Positions 27,193-36,433 of a DNA stretch of 64,000 bases are shown one piece after another. Origin of the DNA: Alistipes finegoldii DSM 17242 (GTDB lineage Bacteria > Bacteroidota > Bacteroidia > Bacteroidales > Rikenellaceae); assembly GCF_000265365.1 (NCBI RefSeq), contig NC_018011.1, positions 310,001 to 374,000 of the forward strand. The letters run 5' to 3'. Position 1 is the stretch's first letter. Every line of letters begins with the position of its first letter. Below the pieces are notes generated by a model, which was not told where the DNA came from, made no database searches, and worked only from the letters and a program-made list of their open reading frames with translations. Both the position numbers and the translations under genes were made by a program.

Positions 27193-28992
27193 ATGAAAAA
27201 ACTTATCATATTATTAGCGGTTTTGCCGCTTGTCCTCTCTTCGTGCCTCAAAGACGACAAGGACGCTTTCGGCAAAACGGCCAGTGAGCGAATCCGCGAG
27301 GTGCAGGAGGGCACCGAAAAGGCGCTGACCGGAGCTGCCAACGGCTGGCTGATGGAGTACTATCCCAGTGCGACGCAGGAGTACGGAGGCATTGCGATCT
27401 ACATGAAGTTCCAGAACGGAACGGTTACCGTAACTTCCGAAGCGGGAGGCGCCGGCAAGACCGCCGAGAGTCTCTACTCGTACGATCAGGATTACGGTCC
27501 CACGATCAATTTCGACACTTACAATCCCTACTTCCATATCTATTCGGAGCCGAACTCCGGTGTCGGCCCGACCAATACGGGTATGGGAGGTGACAGCGAG
27601 TTCATCATCATGAGCTACGCGGCCGACAAAGTCGTTCTGCGCGGCAAGAAGACCCAGAACACCATCGTGCTGACTCCCCTGCCGGAAACCGCATGGAACA
27701 CGATGTTCGGCAAATATTCCGCGGATGTGAACAAGATGGACAATTTCCGGTCCTACGAACTCGTTCTCAACGGCAAGACCTACGACATTTCGCGCGAGGT
27801 GGCGGCCGGTTATAACTCCCGTTATTTTTCGGTTGTGACTGAAAACGGAACGATTCCCGCAAGCTTCATCTACACGCAGGATACCGGACTCAAGTTCTAT
27901 GAGCCGCTGGTTGTCGACGGAGTGTCGATCGAGGAGATGACTTGGAGCGGCGGCATGTTCACCGACGAGGTAAGCGGCGCCCGGATTCAGGAAACGGTAT
28001 CCAACAATAAGTTTACCTTCGCCGTATCGGGAATCAAGGCAACTTCGGTCGACGTAGAAACGACGCCGACTGTTGCAAACGAGTACTACTATTTCGACGT
28101 CGTGCCGTCGAGTGCATTCGCAAGTGCATCGGATGAGGAGATTCTGTACGAACTGATGGACGGAATCACGTCGATGAACCAATTGTCGCTCGGCAAAATG
28201 ATGAAAACGCTGACGGTAGATTCCGACACGGAGTACATACCCTGCGCATTCGGTCTTAAAATCGTAAACGGCTGGATCTATCCGATCACGGAACTGGCAA
28301 AGGGCACCGCTTTCGTGAGCGGTCAGGGCGATCCGATGTCGCCGGAATACCAAGCATGGCTCGGTACATGGACCGTCACCAGTACGTCGTCCGAAAAGAG
28401 CAAGCAGCCGATTACATTCGACATCACGCTTGCCAAGAAGGTCGCCAACACCTCTTATTCGCTGACCGGCTGGGATATTTCGGTCCGCCGACTGACTTGG
28501 GCGGGAACTGCCGACTTCAAAGCAACCAACAATTCGTTCGAGATCATAAACGGGCAAGAACTCCCGTATTCGGATCCCAACGGTACGCCGTATCTTATCG
28601 CCCGCGGAATCGCAGCATCGGGCACCTATATCGTCTCTGGCAGCTACCCGGCTCTGACCGGCGTTATGAATTCCGACGGAACAGCTTCCGTTTCCTGCTA
28701 TAAGGGCAAGTTCTCGGACGGCGAAGAGTTTACCGTAGGTACGGTAGGATATTTCATAGATACCGGAGGCAGCTACGGATCTTATGGTCCCGCAGCAGGA
28801 TTTACATCGGGAGATCATCCGGTCGGACCGTTCAAGATGGTTAAGAAATCGGCTGCCGGCGCCCCCGCCAAAGCCGCTGCTCTGACGAACGTCAATACTG
28901 TAATCCGGTACCACAAATTATCGGATATTCCGCAGATGAATTTATCGTCGTTTCAGATCGGCATCAATGTAAAAGCTGCAAAGCTCGAATAA
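27193..28992 (+). CDS. DUF4302 surface lipoprotein, operon C
   Basis: 599 residues, MKKLIILLAVLPLVLSSC with lipobox Cys18, then LKDDKDAFGKTASERI, which matches its paralogue at 1472-3391 (LKDDEDKFSKSATERI). Both share NGWLMEYYP-like and AWLGTWTVTSTSSEKS-like segments and a C-terminal YPVGPF/HPVGPF turn. Member of the DUF4302 family; role unknown, presumed surface binding or processing. It is the last gene of operon C before a terminator. Confidence 0.8.
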   Translation: MKKLIILLAVLPLVLSSCLKDDKDAFGKTASERIREVQEGTEKALTGAANGWLMEYYPSATQEYGGIAIYMKFQNGTVTVTSEAGGAGKTAESLYSYDQDYGPTINFDTYNPYFHIYSEPNSGVGPTNTGMGGDSEFIIMSYAADKVVLRGKKTQNTIVLTPLPETAWNTMFGKYSADVNKMDNFRSYELVLNGKTYDISREVAAGYNSRYFSVVTENGTIPASFIYTQDTGLKFYEPLVVDGVSIEEMTWSGGMFTDEVSGARIQETVSNNKFTFAVSGIKATSVDVETTPTVANEYYYFDVVPSSAFASASDEEILYELMDGITSMNQLSLGKMMKTLTVDSDTEYIPCAFGLKIVNGWIYPITELAKGTAFVSGQGDPMSPEYQAWLGTWTVTSTSSEKSKQPITFDITLAKKVANTSYSLTGWDISVRRLTWAGTADFKATNNSFEIINGQELPYSDPNGTPYLIARGIAASGTYIVSGSYPALTGVMNSDGTASVSCYKGKFSDGEEFTVGTVGYFIDTGGSYGSYGPAAGFTSGDHPVGPFKMVKKSAAGAPAKAAALTNVNTVIRYHKLSDIPQMNLSSFQIGINVKAAKLE

Positions 28993-29021
28993 GAGCCCTT
29001 GCATTATTGATCAATAGGGGT

Positions 29022-29058
29022 GGGAGGAGTCATTATCGAATGACTCCTCCCAAATTTT
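29022..29058 (+). terminator. Terminator after operon C
   Basis: GGGAGGAGTCATT, loop ATCG, AATGACTCCTCCC followed by AAATTTT. The preceding CTTGCATTATTGATCAA is shared with the end of operon A, a sign of segmental duplication. Confidence 0.85.
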
Positions 29059-29390
29059 AGAGGGATTACCATCGTTTCATCTGCATGAGTTCGGTATTGC
29101 ACCGGACTCATGTTTGTCAATGGACTCTTAGGCGCGCAGGCAGGCGCAGCCGACTGCCGGAGAGGTCTTCAAGCGGAATGCAGGCTGGGACGGTTCGTCT
29201 CCATAAAATAATAAATAGGATAATAATTTGCATAAATCCGCACAAAATCGCATATTTGTATCTTAATCTTCCGTTACGAACCATTTATGGAATCTTTTTT
29301 GAACCATACGCCGGCGGCATATACACACTGCAAATCCGCTCCGGAAGATCTGCCGCTCCTATCCTTTGTCAACTATTCAAAATCATAGTT
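29059..29390 (+). promoter_or_regulatory. Leader of the C-side S8 gene; nothing firm seen
   Basis: About 330 bp between a terminator and the S8 start. The best promoter-like string is TATCCTTTG near 29359, one base too long for TAnnTTTG. An upstream open frame runs through here but has no plausible start or codon use, and I do not call a gene. Confidence 0.4.
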
Positions 29391-31438
29391 ATGAACAACA
29401 GAAAATTACTCATTTTTGCGTCATTCCTGCTGTTGGCGGGCTGTACGACCGATCCGGATATGGATAATAACGTGGGGGGGGTACTTCCGCGCAGACTCCG
29501 TCGGCCAAGATCGTCAACACCTCCGCCGATGCGGCGGCCGAAACGCTTCTGGTCTATTTCAACGACCGTGCGGTCGAAAGCATCGAAAGCACCGCTGCCG
29601 CAACCCGCACTGCGGCGACCCGTTCGGGAGTCGCCTCCGTAGACGACGTTCTGAGCCGTCTGGAGATCGTTTCGTTGGAACGTCTTTTCACTTACGACGC
29701 CCGGAGCGAAGAACAGACCCGCGCCGCAGGGCTGCATAAATGGTACATACTCACCTTCGGCCAAGGCGCGGATCTGGAAAAAGCCGCAAGGGAGCTGGCC
29801 GGAGTGGCCGAAGTGAGCCGCATACAATTCGACACGAAACTGCAAAAGGCATCGGTCGGCAATCCCATGCCGTTCAGAATCGACGAGACGGGGACGACCC
29901 GCGCCGATTTCTCCGGCAGCGGCTTCAATGATCCCGGACTTCCGAACCAATGGCACTACAGCAACAACGGCGACAAAATGTTCGCGGCTACGACGGCCGC
30001 AGGCGCCGACATCAATGTTCCGGAGGCATGGAAACTGACCGGCGGCAGCCCTTCGATCATCGTCGCCATCGTCGATGAAGGCGTGAAATACACCCATCCC
30101 GATCTGGCCGACAACATGTGGGTAAATAAGGCCGAACTGAACGGTGCGGCAAACACCGACAATGATGGGAACGGCTATAAGAACGACGTACATGGCTACA
30201 ACTTCGCTACAAACTCCTCCGATCTGACATGGAGTGTATCGCATTATGACAATAAAGGCAAATACGACGGCGATTCGGGCCACGGCACCCACGTCGCAGG
30301 TACGGTAGCCGCCGTAAACAACAACGGCAAAGGCGTCTGCGGCGTAGCGGGCGGCACGGGCAGCAACGACGGCGTGAAACTCATGTCGTGCCAGATTTTT
30401 TCGGGCGGAAACGGCGGCACCATCTCGACTTCGGTCCGCGCGATCAAATACGCCGCCGACAACGGCGCCTCGATCATCCAGTGTTCGTGGGGCTACCCCA
30501 CTCAGTCGCCGTTCACGTCGGACAGCTATTATGAAAGGAATTACGCTGCGGAAAAAGAGGCGATCGACTACTTCGTTTCGAAAAAGAACAACGACGTACT
30601 CGACGGAGGCCTTGCGATCTTCGCCGCAGGCAACGACGCCACCAACTTCGCAAGTTATCCGGGCGGCTACCGCAGCTACGTTTCGGTCACCTCGTTCGGC
30701 CCGGACTACCTGCCGGCCTACTACACGAATTACGGTCCCGGCTGCAACGTCGCGGCTCCGGGCGGCGACGCCAGCATCTCGCCCGCAGGAACCAGCGCCG
30801 CGCAGGTGCTTTCGACACTGCCTTCCGAGCTGCCCGCAGAACTCGGCACCGACGGAGCCGACTACGGCTACATGCAGGGCACCTCGATGGCCTGCCCCCA
30901 CGTATCGGGCGTCGCTGCGCTGGGACTCTCCTACGCGCTGGCCAAAGGCAGGCATTACACGGTGGACGAGTTCAAATCGATGCTCCTGACCGCCGTAAAC
31001 GACATCGACTCCTATATCATCGGCGGCACCAAAAACGGCATGGTACTCCGCAACTACCGCAAGAATATGGGCACCGGATCGATCGATGCCTACCAGCTGC
31101 TGATGCAGATCGAAGGCACGCCCTGCCTGCCGGCTAAAGTCGGCGTACAGCAGGTGCTCTCGCTCGACAAGTTCTTCGGGCAGGCTTCGGCGAACCTGAC
31201 CTACAAGAGCGCCGAAATGTCGCAGGCCGACATGGACAAGCTGGGGATCACCGCCGCGCCTGCGTTCTCGTACGGAAAACTGCAGATCAAATGCACCAAA
31301 CCGGGCGTCGCCAAGATCAAGATCAAGGCCATGGCCGGAAGTTCCTCGGCAAACGGAGAGATGAGCGGCATGGAGATCACCAAGGAGTTCGCGATCATCG
31401 CCCGCGCGGTACAAGCCGGCAACGGGGGTTGGTTATAA
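29391..31438 (+). pseudogene. S8 peptidase lipoprotein, out of frame at a G8 tract
   Basis: ATG 29391 starts a lipoprotein signal (FLLLAGC, Cys18), but the frame stops at 29642. The rest of the protein continues in another frame: AQTPSAKIVN just after the G run, then VASVDDVLSRLEIV, joined to the long frame from 29675 to 31438. It aligns throughout with the intact S8 peptidase at 10059-12089 (676 residues) and has the full catalytic set (VAIVDEG, GHGTHVAG, FAAGND, QGTSMACPHVSG). One extra G, giving nine, would restore a 682-residue protein. The break is therefore either a phase-OFF state or a sequencing error, not a decayed gene. An in-frame ATG at 29675 could give a protein lacking signal and propeptide. 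Confidence 0.85.
29474..29481 (+). repeat. Run of eight G, site of the frameshift
   Basis: The only long homopolymer in the S8 gene, located about 28 codons after the start, just past the lipobox. Its length decides whether the peptidase is read through. Position and nature fit slipped-strand phase variation. Confidence 0.85.
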
Positions 31439-31447
31439 TATAAACGT

Positions 31448-31924
31448 ATGAAAACTATGAGAAAGACTATCTATATCGTACTGGCCGCATTGGGCCTGTG
31501 TCTGTTCGCCGGCTGCGGATCGTCGGACAAGGAGAAGGTGTCGCCCACGGCAAAACAGCTCGTCGGCGAGTGGCAGCTCAAGACATGGACGGGCGAGACT
31601 CCGCAGGATTTCGATATTTACCTCTCGTTCGGAGCGGACAATACTTTCGAGATATACCAAAGGCTCGCCGAGGTAAAATACCAGAAATTCACCGGCAGTT
31701 ATCAGGTGCAGAACGACGTGCTCAGCGGAAAATACAGCGGCGGCAAGAACTTCGGAAGCACCTACGACATTTCATTCAACGAATCGGGCAGCACGCTGAC
31801 GCTGACCAGCGCCACGAACGTTACGGAAGTGAGCGTATACGAGCGCAGCACGATTCCGAATTCGGTCAAGGAGGGCGCCGCCGTGATGAAATCCACCCGT
31901 TCGGCGGTACGGCTGGCGCTGTAG
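31448..31924 (+). CDS. Lipocalin-like lipoprotein (right copy)
   Basis: 158 residues, nearly the same N-terminus as the gene at 9573-10049 (MRKTIYIVLAALGLC, GCGSSDKEKVSP), with GEWQLKTWTG and a small beta-barrel-like domain. Nine bp after the S8 gene and followed by a terminator; it is the second member of the duplicated S8-lipocalin unit. Its constant pairing with the S8 protease suggests a joint role, such as protecting the cell from it or binding its products; this is inference. Confidence 0.75.
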   Translation: MKTMRKTIYIVLAALGLCLFAGCGSSDKEKVSPTAKQLVGEWQLKTWTGETPQDFDIYLSFGADNTFEIYQRLAEVKYQKFTGSYQVQNDVLSGKYSGGKNFGSTYDISFNESGSTLTLTSATNVTEVSVYERSTIPNSVKEGAAVMKSTRSAVRLAL

Positions 31925-31952
31925 GCCGTCCGCCGCAAAGGTCAAAACAGAG

Positions 31953-31983
31953 AATCTCCGGTCTTATGACCGGAGATTTTTTC
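31953..31983 (+). terminator. Terminator after the lipocalin-like gene
   Basis: AATCTCCGGTC, loop TTAT, GACCGGAGATT followed by T residues. It marks the right end of the accessory region. Confidence 0.92.
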
Positions 31984-32055
31984 ATGCCGGAGTCATTCAC
32001 ACCCCACCGGCGGCCGATTTCCGGACGCAAACGCCGTTCATGTCCGAAAAACTGT

Positions 32056-32155
32056 TATATTTGCCCTCTGGAAGAGAAATTATATTTACAGAAACATCAG
32101 ACGGACAGCCGGATAGCTCTCGATTTCCGTTTTGGCACATTTTTCACTATCTTTG
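32056..32155 (+). promoter_or_regulatory. Two -7 boxes upstream of the flavodiiron gene
   Basis: TATATTTG (32056-32063) and TATCTTTG (32148-32155) both match TAnnTTTG. Neither has a perfect TTTG at the usual distance. The second would start transcripts a few bases before the ATG at 32176. Tandem promoters are possible. Confidence 0.55.
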
Positions 32156-32175
32156 GACAAAATACGTTACATATT

Positions 32176-33363
32176 ATGAACATCACCGAAATTCTGCCCG
32201 GCATTCATTACGTCGGGGTCAATGATCGCACGACAACCCGTTTCGAAGGCCTCTGGTCGCTTCCCCACGGAGTTTCATACAACGCATATCTGGTCGCAGA
32301 CGAGAAGGTCGCCCTGATCGACACCGTCGAAGAGGCTTTCGGAAGCCGTTTGTTCGAAAATATCCGCGAGACGATCGGCGACCGCCCGATCGACTACCTC
32401 GTGGTCAATCACATGGAGCCGGACCACTCGTCGTCCATCCGCGCCCTGCGCCTGCTCTACCCCGACATCCGGATCGTCGGCAATGCCAAGACGCTGCAAA
32501 TGATCCAAGGCTTCTACGGCATCGACACCGGGACGCTCGAAGTCAAGGAGGGCGACACGATTTCGCTCGGCGCGAAGACGCTCTCGTTCTACATGGCGCC
32601 GATGGTACACTGGCCCGAAACGATGGTCACGTGGTGCGCCGAAGCCGGGACGCTCTTCTCTGGCGACGCTTTCGGCACGTTCGGGGCTATCGACGGCGGC
32701 ATCACCGATTCGCAGCTCGACCCGTCGCGCTACTGGGACGAGATGCGCCGCTACTACGCCTGCATCGTGGGCAAATACGGCGGCCCCGTGCAGAAAGCGC
32801 TGGCAAAGGTCCGCGGACTGAACCCCACGACCATCTGTTCGACCCACGGTCCCGTATGGCAGCGGCAGATTCCGCAGGTAATGGATATTTACGACCGTCT
32901 GAGCCGCTACGAGGGAGAACCCGGCGTAGTGCTCGCCTACGGTTCGATGTACGGCAACACGGAGCAGATGGCCGAACGCATCGCCCGCGAGCTTGCGAGC
33001 CGGGGCGTCGGCCCGATCGTCATGTACAACCTTTCGTTCGCCGACGAATCGGTCGTGCTGCGCGACGTGTTCCGCTACGACACGCTGATCGTCGGCGCGC
33101 CGACCTACAACGGAGGCATCTACCCGCCCGCGGCGCGCCTGCTCGACCTGATCGCCGCTCGCTGCGTCCCGCAGCGCAACTTCGGGTGGTTCGGATCGTT
33201 CTGCTGGGCCGGGGCCGCCGTGCGCGGCATGGGCGAATTCGCGCAGCGCATGAAGTGGGAGCCGATCTGCGATCCCGTGGAGATGAAGCAGGGCTTCTCG
33301 TCCGGCTGCCACGACTTCTGCAGCCGGTTCGCCGACGGCGTCGCCGAGCGCTTCCGCCGCTGA
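32176..33363 (+). CDS. Flavodiiron protein (FprA family)
   Basis: 395 residues. The N-terminal beta-lactamase-like domain carries diiron ligands: HMEPDH (about 80-85), MVHWPE, GDAFGTFG and STHGPVW. The C-terminal flavodoxin domain (about 255-395) has the FMN loop YGSMYGNTEQ. Such proteins reduce O2 to water, or NO to N2O, in the cytoplasm of anaerobes, usually with rubredoxin as donor. No rubredoxin domain or gene is seen here, so this is the short class A form. ATG chosen at 32176, just after a TATCTTTG box. It is followed 26 bp later by UDP-glucose dehydrogenase, probably without functional link. Confidence 0.93.
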   Translation: MNITEILPGIHYVGVNDRTTTRFEGLWSLPHGVSYNAYLVADEKVALIDTVEEAFGSRLFENIRETIGDRPIDYLVVNHMEPDHSSSIRALRLLYPDIRIVGNAKTLQMIQGFYGIDTGTLEVKEGDTISLGAKTLSFYMAPMVHWPETMVTWCAEAGTLFSGDAFGTFGAIDGGITDSQLDPSRYWDEMRRYYACIVGKYGGPVQKALAKVRGLNPTTICSTHGPVWQRQIPQVMDIYDRLSRYEGEPGVVLAYGSMYGNTEQMAERIARELASRGVGPIVMYNLSFADESVVLRDVFRYDTLIVGAPTYNGGIYPPAARLLDLIAARCVPQRNFGWFGSFCWAGAAVRGMGEFAQRMKWEPICDPVEMKQGFSSGCHDFCSRFADGVAERFRR

Positions 33364-33389
33364 ACATACACACACCAAAAACTCACAAT

Positions 33390-34703
33390 ATGAAAATCGC
33401 AGTCGTAGGAACGGGGTACGTCGGTCTGGTTTCGGGGGCTTGTTTCGCCGAAATGGGCCTCGACATCACGTGCGTCGATATAGACAAAAAGAAGATCGAC
33501 GGGCTGAACAACGGCGTCATCCCGATCTATGAACCGGGGCTGGAAGAGGTCGTCCGGCGCAATGTCGAAGAGGGCCGTCTGCACTTCACGACCGAACTCA
33601 CGGATTGTCTTGACAACGTGGAGGTGGTCTTCTCGGCCGTAGGCACGCCGCCCGACGAGGACGGCTCGGCCGACCTGAAATACGTGCTGAAAGTGGCCCG
33701 CACGTTCGGGCGGAATATCAAGAAATATACGGTGCTGGTGACCAAAAGCACCGTTCCGGTAGGTACTGCGCAGAAAGTCAAGGCCGTAATCCGCGAAGAG
33801 CTTGCCCGGCGGAAGTGCAAGGTGCCGTTCGACGTCGCTTCGAACCCCGAATTTCTGAAGGAGGGCGCGGCTGTCAAGGACTTCATGTCGCCCGACCGCG
33901 TGGTCGTGGGCGTCGAAAGCGAACGGGCGCGCAAGCTGATGACCAAGCTCTACCGGCCGTTCCTGATCAACAATTTCCGCGTGCTGTTCATGGACATTCC
34001 CTCGGCCGAGATGACCAAATACGCCGCCAACGCCATGCTGGCGACGCGAATTTCGTTCATGAACGAGATCGCCAACCTGTGCGATCTGGTAGGCGCCGAC
34101 GTCGAGATGGTCCGCAAAGGAATCGGTTCCGACGCCCGCATCGGCAGCAAATTCCTCTATCCGGGCTGCGGTTACGGCGGCTCGTGCTTTCCGAAGGACG
34201 TGAAGGCGCTGGCCCACACGGCACACGAACACGGCTACACGATGCAGGTGATCGAAGCCGTGGAGCGGGTCAACGAACGCCAGAAGTCGATCGTTTTCGA
34301 CAAATTGCAGCTGGCGCTGGGCGACCTGCGCGGCAAGACCGTAGCCGTCTGGGGACTCGCCTTCAAACCCGAAACGGACGACATACGCGAAGCACCGGCA
34401 TTGGTCGTGATCGACCGGCTGCTCGAAGCGGGAGCGACGGTCCGCGCATACGATCCGGTCGCAGCCAACGAATCCCGCCGCAGGCTCGGCGAAGAGCGCG
34501 TTTATCATGCCGCGTCGATGTACGAAGCCGCCGAAGGAGCCGACGCCGTCGCGCTGATCACCGAGTGGAAGCAGTTCCGCATGCCCGACTGGACGCTCCT
34601 GCGTTCGGCCATGCGCGACAACATCATCGTGGACGGCCGCAATATCCTCGACAAGGAGGAGGCGCTGAACGCCGGATTCCGCTATTACGGCATCGGGAAA
34701 TAA
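33390..34703 (+). CDS. ugd: UDP-glucose 6-dehydrogenase
   Basis: 437 residues. The Rossmann motif GTGYVG sits at residues 7-12 for NAD+. A central dimerisation domain and the catalytic cysteine motif YPGCGYGGSCFPKD (about 250-263) follow. The C-terminal domain has the GLAFKPETDDIREAP signature. It converts UDP-glucose to UDP-glucuronate with two NAD+, for surface polysaccharides. UDP-GlcNAc/ManNAc dehydrogenases are related, but the motifs fit UDP-glucose best. Start ATG 33390 gives the family's normal N-terminus. Confidence 0.9.
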   Translation: MKIAVVGTGYVGLVSGACFAEMGLDITCVDIDKKKIDGLNNGVIPIYEPGLEEVVRRNVEEGRLHFTTELTDCLDNVEVVFSAVGTPPDEDGSADLKYVLKVARTFGRNIKKYTVLVTKSTVPVGTAQKVKAVIREELARRKCKVPFDVASNPEFLKEGAAVKDFMSPDRVVVGVESERARKLMTKLYRPFLINNFRVLFMDIPSAEMTKYAANAMLATRISFMNEIANLCDLVGADVEMVRKGIGSDARIGSKFLYPGCGYGGSCFPKDVKALAHTAHEHGYTMQVIEAVERVNERQKSIVFDKLQLALGDLRGKTVAVWGLAFKPETDDIREAPALVVIDRLLEAGATVRAYDPVAANESRRRLGEERVYHAASMYEAAEGADAVALITEWKQFRMPDWTLLRSAMRDNIIVDGRNILDKEEALNAGFRYYGIGK

Positions 34704-34762
34704 CAGGTGCAGCGGCATCCGGAATGCAATCCGGCAGGCTGCAGGAAGCGGTAACCGTATAT

Positions 34763-34800
34763 AACACGAAGGCCGGAGCATACACTCCGGCCTTCGTGTT
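34763..34800. terminator. Bidirectional terminator between convergent genes
   Basis: AACACGAAGGCCGGAG, loop CATACA, CTCCGGCCTTCGTGTT: a 16-bp perfect stem between ugd (plus) and the YhcH-like gene (minus). The A and T flanks suit termination both ways. Confidence 0.88.
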
Positions 34801-34815
34801 ATCGTCTCGGCGATC

Positions 34816-35265
34816 CTACATGCGGACCTTGACGATGATCTTGCGTATGCTTCCCTCGCCCACCATCGGCGCATGGCCGTCCTCAGGCATGAGGATCGTA
34901 AACTGACCGGGACGGATCGTGTAGCAGGTCTGCGGCTCGTCGTCGAAGAGCTGAATATCCTTCTCGGCATCGAACCCGCCCAGCGGTTTGCTCAGGACGG
35001 CACGTTCGCTCCAGCCGAAGGTCTCGCGCTCGCCGCGGACAAGCACCTGAATGTCGAGATAGGCGTTGTGGATTTCCAGCTTGGCGTCGGCGGGCTTCTT
35101 CAATTCGGTATCCATGACATTCACATAAATATCCTTGCCGTCGAGTTCGTGGATACCGGATTCCATCTTCACCCAGTCGGTCGAGGCGATGAAACCGAAA
35201 GCTTTTTCCAGACGCGGATTCAACGAATAATAGAGCGCGCTGTTTTTCAAAGAGTCGAAAATCAT
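34816..35265 (-). CDS. YhcH/YjgK/YiaL-family protein
   Basis: 149 residues, the full length of this beta-barrel family (DUF386, cupin-like). Conserved features seen: HELDGKDIYVNV, EIHNAYLDIQVLV, and a C-terminal PEDGHAPMV with putative metal-binding His/Asp. Members act in sugar catabolism (YhcH lies in sialic-acid operons; YiaL with 2,3-diketogulonate), but the reaction is not settled, and no sugar genes are near. Last gene of a rhomboid-EEP-YhcH group, 12 bp after the EEP gene. Confidence 0.88.
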   Translation of the reverse strand: MIFDSLKNSALYYSLNPRLEKAFGFIASTDWVKMESGIHELDGKDIYVNVMDTELKKPADAKLEIHNAYLDIQVLVRGERETFGWSERAVLSKPLGGFDAEKDIQLFDDEPQTCYTIRPGQFTILMPEDGHAPMVGEGSIRKIIVKVRM

Positions 35266-35277
35266 AATTATATCGGA

Positions 35278-36429
35278 TTAGTTGTTCATTGCATTTTTCC
35301 GCAGCCGGACGACGACGGGATGGTGGTCCGAGTAATCGACCGTGGGCACCTCGTACGAAAGCGCATCGAACCCCTCCGAGCTGAGCACGTAGTCGATCCG
35401 CAGGGTATTGAAAAATCCGCGGAACGTATGCGAATAGCCCGAACCGCACTGGCTGAAAGCGTCGTTCAGTCCCTTGGCCATGGTGCGGTAAACGTACGAC
35501 ATGGGCGTATCGTTGAAGTCGCCGCAGACGATGCACCGCGAACGCCACGCCTCCACCACCACCGCGATGCTGTCCACCTGCGCGGCACGCAGCACGCTGT
35601 TCTCGCGGAAACGGCCCGCCATGCTCCGCAGTTTGTCCTCGCGCGCCGTATCGGAGAGAAATCCGCGGCTGGTGAGGTAGTCGTTGTCGGCCGCCTTGAT
35701 CGCCGTCGAACGCAGGTGGTTGTTGAACACCCGGATCGTATCGTCGCCGATCAGCAGATCGGCCCAGACCGAGGTGCCGGGGGTCAGTACGACGCCGGAG
35801 CGCAGGATGCGGTATTTGCTCAGGATCACCAGCGGCGCGCCGTAAAGCGAATCGGGCGCCTGCGTACGTCCGAAAACAGCGCTTTCGTACTTCTCGTCCA
35901 GCAATGCGAACTCGTCGGACTGCCCGGCCAGCCGCGCGTTGAACTCCTGCAGGCAGATGATATCGGGATTATGGTCGCCGATCAACTGCAGCACGTCTCC
36001 CACGCTGCTGAGTCCGTTCTCGCCGTAGAATCCCCGCACGTTATAGGTCATCACCTTGAAGGCGCGGCGGTCGTACCTCTCGTCGCCGTAATTACGGCGG
36101 AACTCAGGTCTGTAGAAAAGCGACACCTTGAAAAGCCCGACGACCACCAGCGCGACCATGATTCCGGCCCGCACCAGCCGCCAGCGGATGATCCAATAGA
36201 GCGCCAGCACAACCGTGACGACATAGACCGCCGGTGCGGCCAGCCCCAGCACGGGGAAGAACCACACCCGGCCCGGATCGACGTAGGGGACGAAAAAGGT
36301 GACGACCATCGTAACGGCCGTTACGGCCGTCAGGAGCGTCATCAGCAGATCGAGCAGCCGCAGCAACAGACTGCGCCGCGGCTTACGGCCGCGGTCGCTG
36401 TCATAACCGCTGTAATAGGTCTCGGACAT
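35278..36429 (-). CDS. Membrane-anchored endonuclease/exonuclease/phosphatase-family protein
   Basis: 383 residues. After a short basic start (RGRKPRRSLLLR) come about three membrane helices (residues 25-110). The EEP domain follows with MTYNVRG, CLQEFN, GDFNDTP, DYVLSS and SDHHPV, so the Mg-binding Asn/Glu, the GDFN motif and the catalytic His are all present. It probably hydrolyses a phosphodiester or phosphate substrate outside the cytoplasmic membrane; the substrate is unknown. It begins 4 bp after the rhomboid stop. Confidence 0.88.
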   Translation of the reverse strand: MSETYYSGYDSDRGRKPRRSLLLRLLDLLMTLLTAVTAVTMVVTFFVPYVDPGRVWFFPVLGLAAPAVYVVTVVLALYWIIRWRLVRAGIMVALVVVGLFKVSLFYRPEFRRNYGDERYDRRAFKVMTYNVRGFYGENGLSSVGDVLQLIGDHNPDIICLQEFNARLAGQSDEFALLDEKYESAVFGRTQAPDSLYGAPLVILSKYRILRSGVVLTPGTSVWADLLIGDDTIRVFNNHLRSTAIKAADNDYLTSRGFLSDTAREDKLRSMAGRFRENSVLRAAQVDSIAVVVEAWRSRCIVCGDFNDTPMSYVYRTMAKGLNDAFSQCGSGYSHTFRGFFNTLRIDYVLSSEGFDALSYEVPTVDYSDHHPVVVRLRKNAMNN

Positions 36430-36433
36430 AGGG

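Noticed and set aside
29085..29390. Upstream extension of the C-side S8 frame as a separate gene
   Set aside because: No start context or domain; only the part from ATG 29391 encodes a lipoprotein signal.
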